A stretch of 64,000 bases of DNA from UBA8106 sp964569695 (GTDB lineage: Bacteria > Acidobacteriota > Vicinamibacteria > Vicinamibacterales > UBA823): positions 4,710-68,709 of the forward strand of contig CAZMUA010000017.1 of assembly GCA_964569695.1 (NCBI GenBank), written 5' to 3'. The notes beneath the pieces were generated by a model. It saw only the letters and a program-made list of their open reading frames with translations. It was not told the origin of the DNA and ran no database searches. This document shows, piece by piece, positions 18,059 through 26,064 of this stretch (position 1 is the first letter of the stretch; each line of letters starts with the position of its first letter). The position numbers and the translations under genes are program-made.

Positions 18059-18679
18059 ATGACGGGTGATAGCCCAGGACGATTGCTACGATTGTGGATA
18101 GTTACTTTAATCCTGATAGTGTCTACGGTGAAGCCGGCCTTCGTTCAAGACGCTTCAGAAGCGACTGAGGTGGTCTGTCCTTCAGTTCTCGGTACCGGTC
18201 TTACCACGCAAAGAGAATTCTGTGACATCCTCATTGGTCGAGATCCGCAGGTTGGGGTCAGAGTGGTAATTCCTAGGCAAAGTGGCGAAGCCCAACTGTC
18301 TTTCGACTTATCGAACCGCCATACCTATTCGGAAGAACAAGCTCTCGCAGGTCTAGCGTTCGCACAGTACACCGCGACAATCGGTGTTTTGACTTCTGAC
18401 GGTACATTGCTTTCTCGTGGTGTCATACAAAGCGAATTTCGGAGTATTGAGGACTTGGTTGATCGAGTAGGGGGTGGTGCTGGTCCTGGCGGGGTGAAAG
18501 CGGTTGCGCCGACAGGACTGGTACGGATCGAAGTTAACATTCCTAGCCAAGTGGATTCAGTTGCCATTCTTGGTGAAATTCTCGAAGTGCGTAGACTGGA
18601 TGGGCACGATATTTTTACGTCGACTGGGCGACCAATTGCCATTATCAGTAACGTTGAGGTTAGTTATCTTGCTCGTTGA
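18059..18679 (+). CDS. Hypothetical secreted protein
   Basis: 206 aa, not recognised. It has a signal peptide (basic start, hydrophobic helix at about residues 11-27, cleavage likely near AFVQD) followed by a mature region predicted to be mainly beta-strand, with two Cys (in VVCPSV and EFCDILI) that could pair. A Gly-rich loop GGGAGPGG lies in the middle. A strong ribosome-binding site (GAGGAGG) overlaps the end of folE. Probably periplasmic; function unknown. Confidence 0.7.
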   Translation: MTGDSPGRLLRLWIVTLILIVSTVKPAFVQDASEATEVVCPSVLGTGLTTQREFCDILIGRDPQVGVRVVIPRQSGEAQLSFDLSNRHTYSEEQALAGLAFAQYTATIGVLTSDGTLLSRGVIQSEFRSIEDLVDRVGGGAGPGGVKAVAPTGLVRIEVNIPSQVDSVAILGEILEVRRLDGHDIFTSTGRPIAIISNVEVSYLAR

Positions 18680-18687
18680 GCAGGCTT

Positions 18688-18703
18688 CGTGAAGTTATTC
18701 ACG
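18688..18703 (+). terminator. Small hairpin after the folE operon
   Basis: CGTGAA-GTTA-TTCACG is a perfect 6-bp stem with a 4-nt loop, 8 nt after the stop of the secreted-protein gene. There is no U-run after it, so intrinsic termination is doubtful. The rest of the gap to 18919 holds an 8-bp inverted repeat (GTGATATT at 18742, AATATCAC at 18785) of unknown meaning. Confidence 0.25.
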
Positions 18704-18919
18704 GCAGTTGATAATCGACGTTGCAATCTGATTTGTATGCCGTGATATTTTGTGATCCTAGCAATTTGACCCCTCCTTGGTTTCAATATCACAGAAATAT
18801 TGACTGAGTAGTAGCGAAGATATTTAAACTCATGAAAGTAGCGAACATCAATTTCGTTGATTTATTTAAGGCGGATATGACCCTTGCCCATTGATGTCAC
18901 CAAAGAAGGTCGACAGAGT

Positions 18920-19924
18920 ATGCATGTGCACGATGTCATCGTCGTGGGAGCTGGTCCTTCGGGATTGGCTGCTGCAATTGCAGCACAACAGTGTGGGCTC
19001 GATTACAAGGTCTTGGAGCAGGGACTTCTAGTTAATTCCATCTTTCATTTTCCTGTAAATATGAGGTTTTTCACGACACCCGAATTACTGGAAATTGGCG
19101 GACTTCCCTTTGTGACGCCGTACGATAAGCCAACACGCCAGGAAGCCCTTCGTTACTATCGTCGGGTCACTGACTGCTATCAGCTGAATATTGAACTTGG
19201 GGAATCAGTAATTGACCTGAAATCGCCAGAAGCGACTTCGAGGGATGAGTTTACAGTCGAAACACAATCAGAAGGTAAAGGGAAGCGGCAGTTTTATAGC
19301 CGTACGGTGGTGCTTGCACTTGGCTGCTACGATGATCCCAACCGTTTGAGTATTCCTGGTGAAGACTTGCCGCATGTGTCGCACTATTACAGTGAACCGC
19401 ATGCTTATTATCGTAAACAGGTCATCGTTGTTGGTGGGAAGAATTCCGCTGCTGAAGCTGCACTTGAGTTGTATCGTGCCGGTGCAAAAGTAACGTTAGT
19501 ACATCGTCGAGAAGAACTCGGGCAATCGATAAAATACTGGGTGCGACCTGATATTCTGAATCGCATTACGGAAGGGTCCATTGCAGGCTGTTTTGAAGCG
19601 CAGGTTGTCGAGATTCGTGTGGGTGAGGTCGTCATTGAACACTCGGGAAAACTACATACATTACCGGCTGAGGCGGTCTTCTTATTGACGGGTTATCGGA
19701 CTGATACGAGCTTGATGAGCCAGGCCGGGGTGCGGATTGCCTCGGACACTTATATTCCTGAGCATGACCCTGCTACGTTTGAAACCAACGTTGATGGTCT
19801 CTACATTATTGGGACTGCAATAACTGGTATTCACAGTGGTCGTATTTTTATTGAAAACGGTCGATTTCACGGTCAAGTAGCGATCAAACAGATTCTAAAA
19901 CGATTCAACCGCCAGAAGAATTGA
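18920..19924 (+). CDS. YpdA-like FAD/NAD(P)-binding oxidoreductase
   Basis: 334-residue flavin disulfide reductase-like protein resembling YpdA, the putative bacillithiol-disulfide reductase. It has an N-terminal FAD-binding VVGAGPSGLAAA, a central NAD(P)H-binding VVGGKNSAAEAALEL, and a C-terminal GTAITGIHSGRIFIENG. It has no CxxC redox pair of thioredoxin reductases, as expected for YpdA. ATG 18920 was chosen for its GAAGG ribosome-binding site; an in-frame TTG at 18884 is a weaker alternative. If correct, the organism probably uses bacillithiol, which cannot be confirmed here because no bshABC genes are in the window. Confidence 0.85.
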   Translation: MHVHDVIVVGAGPSGLAAAIAAQQCGLDYKVLEQGLLVNSIFHFPVNMRFFTTPELLEIGGLPFVTPYDKPTRQEALRYYRRVTDCYQLNIELGESVIDLKSPEATSRDEFTVETQSEGKGKRQFYSRTVVLALGCYDDPNRLSIPGEDLPHVSHYYSEPHAYYRKQVIVVGGKNSAAEAALELYRAGAKVTLVHRREELGQSIKYWVRPDILNRITEGSIAGCFEAQVVEIRVGEVVIEHSGKLHTLPAEAVFLLTGYRTDTSLMSQAGVRIASDTYIPEHDPATFETNVDGLYIIGTAITGIHSGRIFIENGRFHGQVAIKQILKRFNRQKN

Positions 19925-19939
19925 ATATTCAGGGTAAAA

Positions 19940-20572
19940 CTACTGAAGTTGACGGGATTGCGCTGGATAACGTGCGACCAGTAGCTTCATCTCAAGTAAT
20001 TCGATGAGTGATTCACACCGCTTGGCAAGCCCTTCGCGTTCAAGCAGTGCCTGTTTCTCTATCGCGTCGATGTCAAGATATTGAGCGAGTGCATTAACAA
20101 GGTCTTCATCGGAGACCGACTTCGGTAATCTTCCTTCAGCGTTTTCATTTTTGGCGCTTTGAGTCAGTAACTCTTCCAGGCGACCACGATTCCCTTGTAC
20201 AGCTAAGCGAGTCACTTCGTCTACGGGTTCTGCGATACCATTAACGCGCGCGATTCGATAACCTTGACCATTATCCTCGCCACAGATCTGGAATTTTTGT
20301 AATCCTCTAAGGACAATGTTGTAACGGCCATCTTCTAATGTTTCCGAATGTGTAATCAGTCCGGCGCATCCAATGGAAAACACTGCCGGACACCCTTCAT
20401 AGTCACTTTCCCAACCTGGTCTGAGTAGGGTCATTCCAACAATTCGATCTCCAAGGAGAGCATCAGTGACCATTTTCTTGAATCGGAGTTCGAAGATATG
20501 TAACGGTAGAAAAACATTTGGAAAGAGCACCGTGTTGGGCAGCGGAAAAATTGGAATAGATGGCGGTAACAT
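19940..20572 (-). CDS. Lon N-terminal (substrate-binding) domain protein
   Basis: Stand-alone 210-residue protein similar to the LAN/Lon N-terminal domain (COG2802). It begins IPIFPLPNTVLFPNVFLPLHIFE and has PGWESDYEGCPAVFSIGCAG and GRYNIVLRGLQKF. The C-terminal third is helical, with the coiled-coil character of Lon N-domains. There is no ATPase or protease domain, so it may bind misfolded proteins or act as an adaptor; its role is not established. It converges on the YpdA-like gene with 15 nt between. Confidence 0.85.
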   Translation of the reverse strand: MLPPSIPIFPLPNTVLFPNVFLPLHIFELRFKKMVTDALLGDRIVGMTLLRPGWESDYEGCPAVFSIGCAGLITHSETLEDGRYNIVLRGLQKFQICGEDNGQGYRIARVNGIAEPVDEVTRLAVQGNRGRLEELLTQSAKNENAEGRLPKSVSDEDLVNALAQYLDIDAIEKQALLEREGLAKRCESLIELLEMKLLVARYPAQSRQLQ

Positions 20573-20743
20573 TAGCGTGACTTTGCAGCGGTTAAATTCC
20601 AGGTGATTTTTATTTCACAAGAGATTCCAAGTTATTACGCATGACTATTTAGTATAGTCGTAGCAATAATTTCGTACGTTCACTCAGAACCGCTTGTATA
20701 AGATTTTAGCACGCTGGGCATGAAAAACTTGCAAGGGAGTAAT

Positions 20744-21658
20744 TCAGGTTAGGGCAGCGTCCGCTTGTTCGTGCGCATGGTATGAACTTCGGACAAGCGG
20801 TCCTGATTCCACGTGTTTGAATCCGAGGTCCTTTGCTATACAAGCCAATTCGTTGAATTCGTCTGGGTGATAGTATCGTGCCACAGGCAAGTGAGCCGTG
20901 GATGGACGCAAATACTGACCGATTGTTAGTCTCTTACAGCCAGTTGCATACAGATCCTGTAAGGTTGCTATTACTTCATTCCAATCTTCCCCAAGTCCGA
21001 CCATAAGGCCTGACTTTGTCGGTATAGTTGGTTGAAGGGCATGCGAACGACTCAGCAGTTCCAGTGCTCGATCGTACTTTCCACCCGGTCGCGCCGTTCG
21101 GTAAAGCCGTGATACGGTTTCCAGATTGTGATTTAACACATCGGGCTTACTCTGAAGAATTGTGTCAAGTGGTTCTGCCTTACCTTGAAAATCAGGGATA
21201 AGTACTTCCAACCGACAAGTCGGGTGTAATGCGCGGGTTGCTCGAATCGTTTCTGCGAAGATAGATGCTCCACCATCAGGTAGATCGTCACGGTCGACTG
21301 AGGTAATCACGGCATAGTTGAGATCGAGCGTGCTAATGGCTTGAGCTATGCGCGCCGGTTCATCGCCGTCGACTTGACCTGGATTACCGTGCACGACATT
21401 ACAGTAGCCGCATGCTCGTGTGCAGACATCACCCAGGATCATGAATGTCGCTGTACCGTGGTGCCAACACTCGCCGATGTTCGGGCAGTTGGCTTCCTCG
21501 CAGACAGTGTGCAGGTTTAATGACTGAACGAGATGTTTGAGACGAATATAATTCTTGGTGCCAGGTGCTTTCACCTTAAACCAAGGAGGTTTGCGTTCTC
21601 TTGGTAGTGGATTGTCCGGTATGGGACGGCCACGTTGTAGAGTGACTGGATTCGACAC
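20744..21658 (-). CDS. lipA: Lipoyl synthase
   Basis: Radical SAM enzyme that inserts two sulfurs into octanoyl groups of E2 and GcvH proteins. The 304 residues show both cluster motifs: auxiliary [4Fe-4S] ligands Cys53, Cys58 and Cys64 (CEEANCPNIGEC) and SAM-cluster ligands Cys79, Cys83 and Cys86 (CTRACGYC). The C-terminal RSSYHA contains the conserved Arg-Ser-Ser that donates a ligand. It starts with GTG at 21658. lipB is not adjacent. The 171-nt gap downstream holds no gene. Confidence 0.95.
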   Translation of the reverse strand: MSNPVTLQRGRPIPDNPLPRERKPPWFKVKAPGTKNYIRLKHLVQSLNLHTVCEEANCPNIGECWHHGTATFMILGDVCTRACGYCNVVHGNPGQVDGDEPARIAQAISTLDLNYAVITSVDRDDLPDGGASIFAETIRATRALHPTCRLEVLIPDFQGKAEPLDTILQSKPDVLNHNLETVSRLYRTARPGGKYDRALELLSRSHALQPTIPTKSGLMVGLGEDWNEVIATLQDLYATGCKRLTIGQYLRPSTAHLPVARYYHPDEFNELACIAKDLGFKHVESGPLVRSSYHAHEQADAALT

Positions 21659-21787
21659 CCCTATATGTTATCAAGAGACTTGGAGTTGTGTGGATAGGAA
21701 CTTGAAGCCCTCCAAGGATAGGAATACTAAGGGTGTTCAAATATCTTAAACTTGTAGTTTGTTTTACTAAATCTTACCCTGTCAGTG

Positions 21788-22669
21788 ATGAATGTGTTCT
21801 TGATCGATGGCACCTATGAATTGTTTAGGCATTTTTATGCGGTGCCGAATTTCACCAACGCTGCTGGTCAGGAGGTTGGTGCAGTCAGAGGGGTAGTTCG
21901 TTCAGTCTTAAGCATGCTGGAGGACCGCGTAACACATATTGGCGTTGCTACCGATCATGTTGTTGAATCATTCAGAAACAAGATGTGGCCCGGGTATAAA
22001 TCTGGTGAGGGCATTGATCCGGAATTGATGTCGCAGTTCCCGCTGCTTGAGCAAGTTCTGACCGCAATGGGGGTGCAAGTGTGGCCAATGATCGAATTTG
22101 AGGCTGATGATGGATTGGCATCTGGGGCGGCGAAGGCCGCATCTAATCCTGAGGTTGAGCAGGTGTTTATCTGTACTCCAGACAAGGATCTGGCTCAGTC
22201 CGTAGTTGGTACACGAGTTGTGCAATTTGATCGGCGCCTAGCAGAGGTAAGGGATGCTTCAGCGGTCAAGGTGAAATATGGTGTAGGTCCTGACTCAATC
22301 ACCGACTACTTAGCACTCACTGGCGATACAGCTGATGGATATCCAGGACTTCCCGGATGGGGCGCTAAGTCGTCGAGCTTGGTACTCGCTCGATATGGGC
22401 ATATTGAGTCAATACCGGTTTCGGCAGATGTGTGGGATGTGAAGGTTCGTGGCGCTGCCAAACTTGCAGCGACTTTAGTTAAGAATAGGGATCTCGCATT
22501 AACATTTCGAGATTTAGCCACGTTACGCACGGATGCGCCTGTGTTCGACACGGTCGATGAATTGAAGTGGGACGGTCCGCGAGAGAATTTTATTGATTAC
22601 TGCACTCAGATGGACGCTCAGGCGATTTACCGCCGCGTCGAACGTCTCGCTATCCAGAGACCAGAGTGA
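21788..22669 (+). CDS. 5'-3' exonuclease (FEN-like, H3TH domain)
   Basis: 293-residue stand-alone nuclease like the N-terminal domain of DNA polymerase I. It has FLIDGTYELFRHFYA at the N-terminus, the acidic cluster around EADDGLASGAA, FICTPDKDLAQSV, and the helix-three-turn-helix DYLALTGDTADGYPGLPGWG. Together these supply the two-metal Asp set. I start it at ATG 21788, because the GTG just before it adds one residue. It probably acts in Okazaki fragment processing or repair. Confidence 0.88.
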   Translation: MNVFLIDGTYELFRHFYAVPNFTNAAGQEVGAVRGVVRSVLSMLEDRVTHIGVATDHVVESFRNKMWPGYKSGEGIDPELMSQFPLLEQVLTAMGVQVWPMIEFEADDGLASGAAKAASNPEVEQVFICTPDKDLAQSVVGTRVVQFDRRLAEVRDASAVKVKYGVGPDSITDYLALTGDTADGYPGLPGWGAKSSSLVLARYGHIESIPVSADVWDVKVRGAAKLAATLVKNRDLALTFRDLATLRTDAPVFDTVDELKWDGPRENFIDYCTQMDAQAIYRRVERLAIQRPE

Positions 22670-22739
22670 CCACTTTATCGAGTTAGAGGTTTGTGCTTAT
22701 TGGGAAATGAGTTCGTTGTTATCACGGAGGTGTTGCAGT

Positions 22740-23456
22740 ATGGTAGAAAATCAAAACCTTGGTATCACTTGGCTCGGTCATGCGACGTTTGTGCTCACGT
22801 CGCCTGGCGGCAAAAGAATCCTTATTGATCCTTACCTGACGTCGAACCCGTCTTGTCCGAAAGGTCAAAAAGAAACAGACGAGCTTGACCTGATTCTCAT
22901 TACCCATGGCCACCAAGACCATTTAGAGTTGGACGATCTCGCAGCGATCTCACGAGCAACAGGTGCTCCAATCGTCTCAATCCTCGAAATGGCAAAGTGG
23001 CTGGAGAGTCAAGGATTCGCTAATTTGCAGGGGATGAACAAGGGTGGTACCCAACGTGTAGCGGGTGTTGACGTCACAATGGTGTCGGCCAGCCACAGTT
23101 CCAGTGCCCAAGACCCGAAGGATAATCATTTAGTGCCTGTGGGTGAGCCTATCGGCTACGTGATCCGATTTGAGAATGGTCAGACGATCTACTTTGCGGG
23201 TGATACCGACGTGTTTAGTGACATGATGCTCATCAGACGGTTATATGAACCAGAAGTTGCATTTCTGCCGATCGGGGACCACTTCACGATGGCTCCTCGA
23301 GGTGCAGCGTTAGCAGTTGAATTGCTCGGGGTGCGCAAGGTTGTGCCGATGCATTATGGTACGTGGCCAGTATTAACAGGAACACCAGCAGAACTGCGTA
23401 AGCTGTTGCCTGCTGGTGTAGAAATGCTCACACTTAAGCCGGGTGAGACGGTTTGA
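22740..23456 (+). CDS. UPF0173 metal-dependent hydrolase (metallo-beta-lactamase fold)
   Basis: 238-residue MBL-fold protein of the UPF0173/YtkL family, function unknown. Metal-binding residues are His56-x-His58-x-Asp60-His61 in THGHQDH, a later His in SASHSSS, Asp in YFAGDTDVF and the terminal His in VPMHYGTWP. ATG 22740 has a GGAGG ribosome-binding site 9 nt upstream and gives the usual family N-terminus (ITWLGHATF). A longer frame upstream overlaps the exonuclease and is discarded. Confidence 0.9.
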   Translation: MVENQNLGITWLGHATFVLTSPGGKRILIDPYLTSNPSCPKGQKETDELDLILITHGHQDHLELDDLAAISRATGAPIVSILEMAKWLESQGFANLQGMNKGGTQRVAGVDVTMVSASHSSSAQDPKDNHLVPVGEPIGYVIRFENGQTIYFAGDTDVFSDMMLIRRLYEPEVAFLPIGDHFTMAPRGAALAVELLGVRKVVPMHYGTWPVLTGTPAELRKLLPAGVEMLTLKPGETV

Positions 23457-23480
23457 GAATCTCACAATCGTGTTTGCGGA

Positions 23481-24746
23481 TTAGCTTTTTCGGCGGTCGA
23501 CGATCCGCTTCGCCTTAAGGTCAAAGCGGGGAAGGGTGCCGGCAGGTACGATAGTGGCTGGGATTCTCACTGCCAGTCGTTGAGAGAGGGCCTCACTAAG
23601 TGCTGGCGCAACACTGGTGGCTGCTTCAATTTCTAGGTGCACCTCTTCCATCGCCCTTTGCTTAGTCCGGACGATTCTAAATTCATCAACCTCGAACTCG
23701 CGAACTATCGCTTCGATAGAAGATGGATATATGTTGATGCCACGCACCACCATTAGATCATCGGCGCGGCCAATTAACCCATCTGGCACCATAAGAGAGG
23801 TGCGAGTACATCCACACTGGCGCCCGCCACCTCGAACAAGATCACCTGTCCGATAACGGATCACTGGCCAGCCTGGCCTGCCAAGGTTAGTGATAACGAG
23901 TTCACCAATCTCGCCAGCATCAACTGGTTCATTGGTAGTGGGATCGAGGATTTCCGCAATAAATTCAGATTCGATTAAATGAAGGCCACATTGTTTCTCG
24001 CAGGTGAAGCCGTACGCACCAATTTCGGTCGCGCCAGCGTGATCGAAGCATTGCGCGCCCCAAGCGGTTTCGATTTGTGCCCGCACTGTTGGAATCGAGG
24101 CGCCTGGTTCACCTGCATGGATAGTGGCACGAACGCCAAGGTCTGGAAGGTTGATACCCTCGTCCCTCGCCACTTCAGCTAAACGTAGTGCGTAAGTTGG
24201 TGTGCTTAAGAGGGCTGTGGCGCCGGAGTGACGCAGTAGGTGCAAACGCGCTTTCGAATCCAGGCCGCCTCCTGGAATTGTTAAGGCTCCCAGTTTAATG
24301 CCTGCGTTGTGGGCAGCCCAAAAACCAATAAATGGTCCGAACGAAAATGCTAGAAACAGTCGGTCTTTGTTATTCAGACCAGCCCCATGATAGACGTATT
24401 GCCAACACTCCGCCCACCAGTTCCAACTTTCTTCGGTGTCGAGGATGGTTAATGGTTTTCCAGTAGTGCCAGAAGTTTGGTGGTAGGTGATGTAACGGTC
24501 ACGTTCATAGGTAGCGATTGTACCCAATGGGGGTGTTGTGGCTTGGTCAGCGACGAGTTCAGACTTTGTTGTAAATGGTAGTGCTCCAAACCGATCCCAA
24601 TCTAGTGGAGTCGTAATTGAGTTGAATTTTCGTGCATAGAATCTATTTTCTGGAAGAATCGTGTCGAGAAGTTCGTTAAGTCGTTCGAGTTGCCTCGTAC
24701 GAATCTGTTCAGGTGTGGTTGTTTCGAGATCAGGCTTATATATCAA
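23481..24746 (-). CDS. Phenylacetate-CoA ligase family protein (PaaK-like)
   Basis: Adenylate-forming aryl-CoA ligase of 421 aa. It contains the P-loop-like YHQTSGTTGKP, an AGEPG motif, the YRTGDLVRGG motif with the catalytic Asp, and the C-terminal GRADDLMVVRGINIYPSSIE hinge. PaaK enzymes activate phenylacetate. Given the divergent boxC/boxB genes, benzoate or another aromatic acid is a plausible substrate, which is inference. It lies 15 nt downstream of the double-OsmC gene and is likely co-transcribed with it. Confidence 0.87.
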   Translation of the reverse strand: MIYKPDLETTTPEQIRTRQLERLNELLDTILPENRFYARKFNSITTPLDWDRFGALPFTTKSELVADQATTPPLGTIATYERDRYITYHQTSGTTGKPLTILDTEESWNWWAECWQYVYHGAGLNNKDRLFLAFSFGPFIGFWAAHNAGIKLGALTIPGGGLDSKARLHLLRHSGATALLSTPTYALRLAEVARDEGINLPDLGVRATIHAGEPGASIPTVRAQIETAWGAQCFDHAGATEIGAYGFTCEKQCGLHLIESEFIAEILDPTTNEPVDAGEIGELVITNLGRPGWPVIRYRTGDLVRGGGRQCGCTRTSLMVPDGLIGRADDLMVVRGINIYPSSIEAIVREFEVDEFRIVRTKQRAMEEVHLEIEAATSVAPALSEALSQRLAVRIPATIVPAGTLPRFDLKAKRIVDRRKS

Positions 24747-24761
24747 AGTAGTTCGTCAAGA

Positions 24762-25958
24762 TTACGGAAGCGGCAATATTTCACTATTCAGCGTAGCCCG
24801 AATAATGGTTGGATAGGTCTCACGCATCGATCCGTGTAAAAAACAGGTCTGTTCGCCCATTCGAACGGAACGTTTCGCACTCTCGTCGGTTTCCTCAGCA
24901 TCCATAAAGACTTGCGTGTCTGTCGGGCCGGCTTCTGCACTTGTACCATTTGGCCCAGGTTGTAGGTAATCATTGAATTGTACAATCTGAGTTGAACGGA
25001 CGTTCTGTTTTGTGATGTGAGCGTAACGTCCCAGCTGTGTCATATAGCAGAATCCCACGCCTGCTGATAAGTAGGCGAGAGGTCCTGGAGTTGTGGTGCC
25101 GCCAGCCGCGTCACAGAGAAAACGGAAGCTGCTGCCAAGTGGCTGAAATAGATGAATGTCGGTTTCGAAGAGATCGTTGCCGACCAACCTAGCTTCTGAA
25201 TGAATGTGTAACGTACGCTTCTGTTCTGCCTGTAAGCTTGATCCGGCACCTCCTGTCACTCCATGCTTCACTTCGGCCGTCTTTATTTTCGTGACAAGAT
25301 TTTCTCGAAAGTTGTTATTGGTGGCAGGTTGCAGATTGTGAAAACTCTCTTGAGGTTTGACTACCAGATCGTTCGGCGAGGGCGCCATGTCAGAGAGTGA
25401 GACTTGATTGCCATTTAGTTGGAGTGCAAATGTATTTGTGAACAGGTCTCGCATTACTGCGTGTGCTGGTGAAAGATCGGAGGCCTTCATTATAAGTGGT
25501 GCCAGAATTTCAGGAGAGGCATCCGATTCCAATTTTACGTTCAACTCAGCTGGGACACCTTCTCCGATCATGTCGCCTCGTAAGGCTGAGCCCGTCATCG
25601 TGTACTTTGTATCCTGATCGACGGCGAGCGAATGGATATTGATCTTATTGGTCCGCAAAAGTTCCACAAGTTGGCTCATGTAGCAGAATTGGAGGCCTGC
25701 AGCAAAAAAGGCGAGAGGAAATGGCGCGAGGTCAGTGCCATTCAGATATGGACCTTCGTCTGAAACTAATCTCCAGGTGGCTCCTCCCTGAGGGACTAAT
25801 TGACGGACGACTGCCTCCTTCTGCATACCGTCAAGAGACCGAATGTCGACACGATAGGCCAGTTGACTTGGTATCGGTCCTTTACTCGTGGAAACAGTAG
25901 TTTCTGAGTCATCCACTTTATAGGCCAACGGAGTGTTGAAATCTTGCAGTCTTGGCAT
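24762..25958 (-). CDS. Tandem OsmC-like domain protein
   Basis: 398 aa made of two OsmC/Ohr-like domains in one chain. The same motif recurs in each half (FCYMSQLVEL at about residue 92 and FCYMTQLGRY at about residue 305), each following an AFFAAG or AYLSAG segment. Each carries a single Cys but not the classical paired peroxidatic cysteines of Ohr/OsmC, so thiol peroxidase activity is uncertain. Position next to a CoA ligase and divergent from boxC suggests a role in aromatic catabolism or its oxidative stress. An upstream GGAG ribosome-binding site and a TATAAT box support expression. Confidence 0.8.
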   Translation of the reverse strand: MPRLQDFNTPLAYKVDDSETTVSTSKGPIPSQLAYRVDIRSLDGMQKEAVVRQLVPQGGATWRLVSDEGPYLNGTDLAPFPLAFFAAGLQFCYMSQLVELLRTNKINIHSLAVDQDTKYTMTGSALRGDMIGEGVPAELNVKLESDASPEILAPLIMKASDLSPAHAVMRDLFTNTFALQLNGNQVSLSDMAPSPNDLVVKPQESFHNLQPATNNNFRENLVTKIKTAEVKHGVTGGAGSSLQAEQKRTLHIHSEARLVGNDLFETDIHLFQPLGSSFRFLCDAAGGTTTPGPLAYLSAGVGFCYMTQLGRYAHITKQNVRSTQIVQFNDYLQPGPNGTSAEAGPTDTQVFMDAEETDESAKRSVRMGEQTCFLHGSMRETYPTIIRATLNSEILPLP

Positions 25959-26002
25959 CTTTACTTTACTCCCACGATCTTCACTATTTGGTTTTACACT
26001 GT

Positions 26003-26008
26003 ATTATA
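26003..26008 (-). promoter_or_regulatory. -10 box of the OsmC/CoA-ligase operon promoter
   Basis: On the minus strand this reads a perfect TATAAT. Transcription would start near 25996 and give a leader of about 38 nt that includes a GGAG ribosome-binding site. The -35 region is poor (TCAATC-like). It lies about 20 bp from the -35 of the divergent boxC promoter, so one regulator could control both. Confidence 0.5.
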
Positions 26009-26028
26009 GCTGTTCTAGAGGAAGCCGA

Positions 26029-26058
26029 TTGACGGCTCCTACCACCCGCAATCATAAT
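26029..26058 (+). promoter_or_regulatory. Candidate promoter of boxC (leaderless)
   Basis: TTGACG at 26029-26034, an 18-nt spacer and CATAAT at 26053-26058; each hexamer matches the sigma70 consensus at five of six positions. The -10 ends 6 nt before the boxC ATG at 26065. The transcript should therefore begin at or next to the start codon, and no Shine-Dalgarno sequence is present. Confidence 0.55.
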
Positions 26059-26064
26059 GGCTTC

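Noticed and set aside
22593..22739. Upstream extension of the UPF0173 hydrolase
   Set aside because: It overlaps the exonuclease gene, adds no conserved sequence, and ATG 22740 has a good ribosome-binding site.
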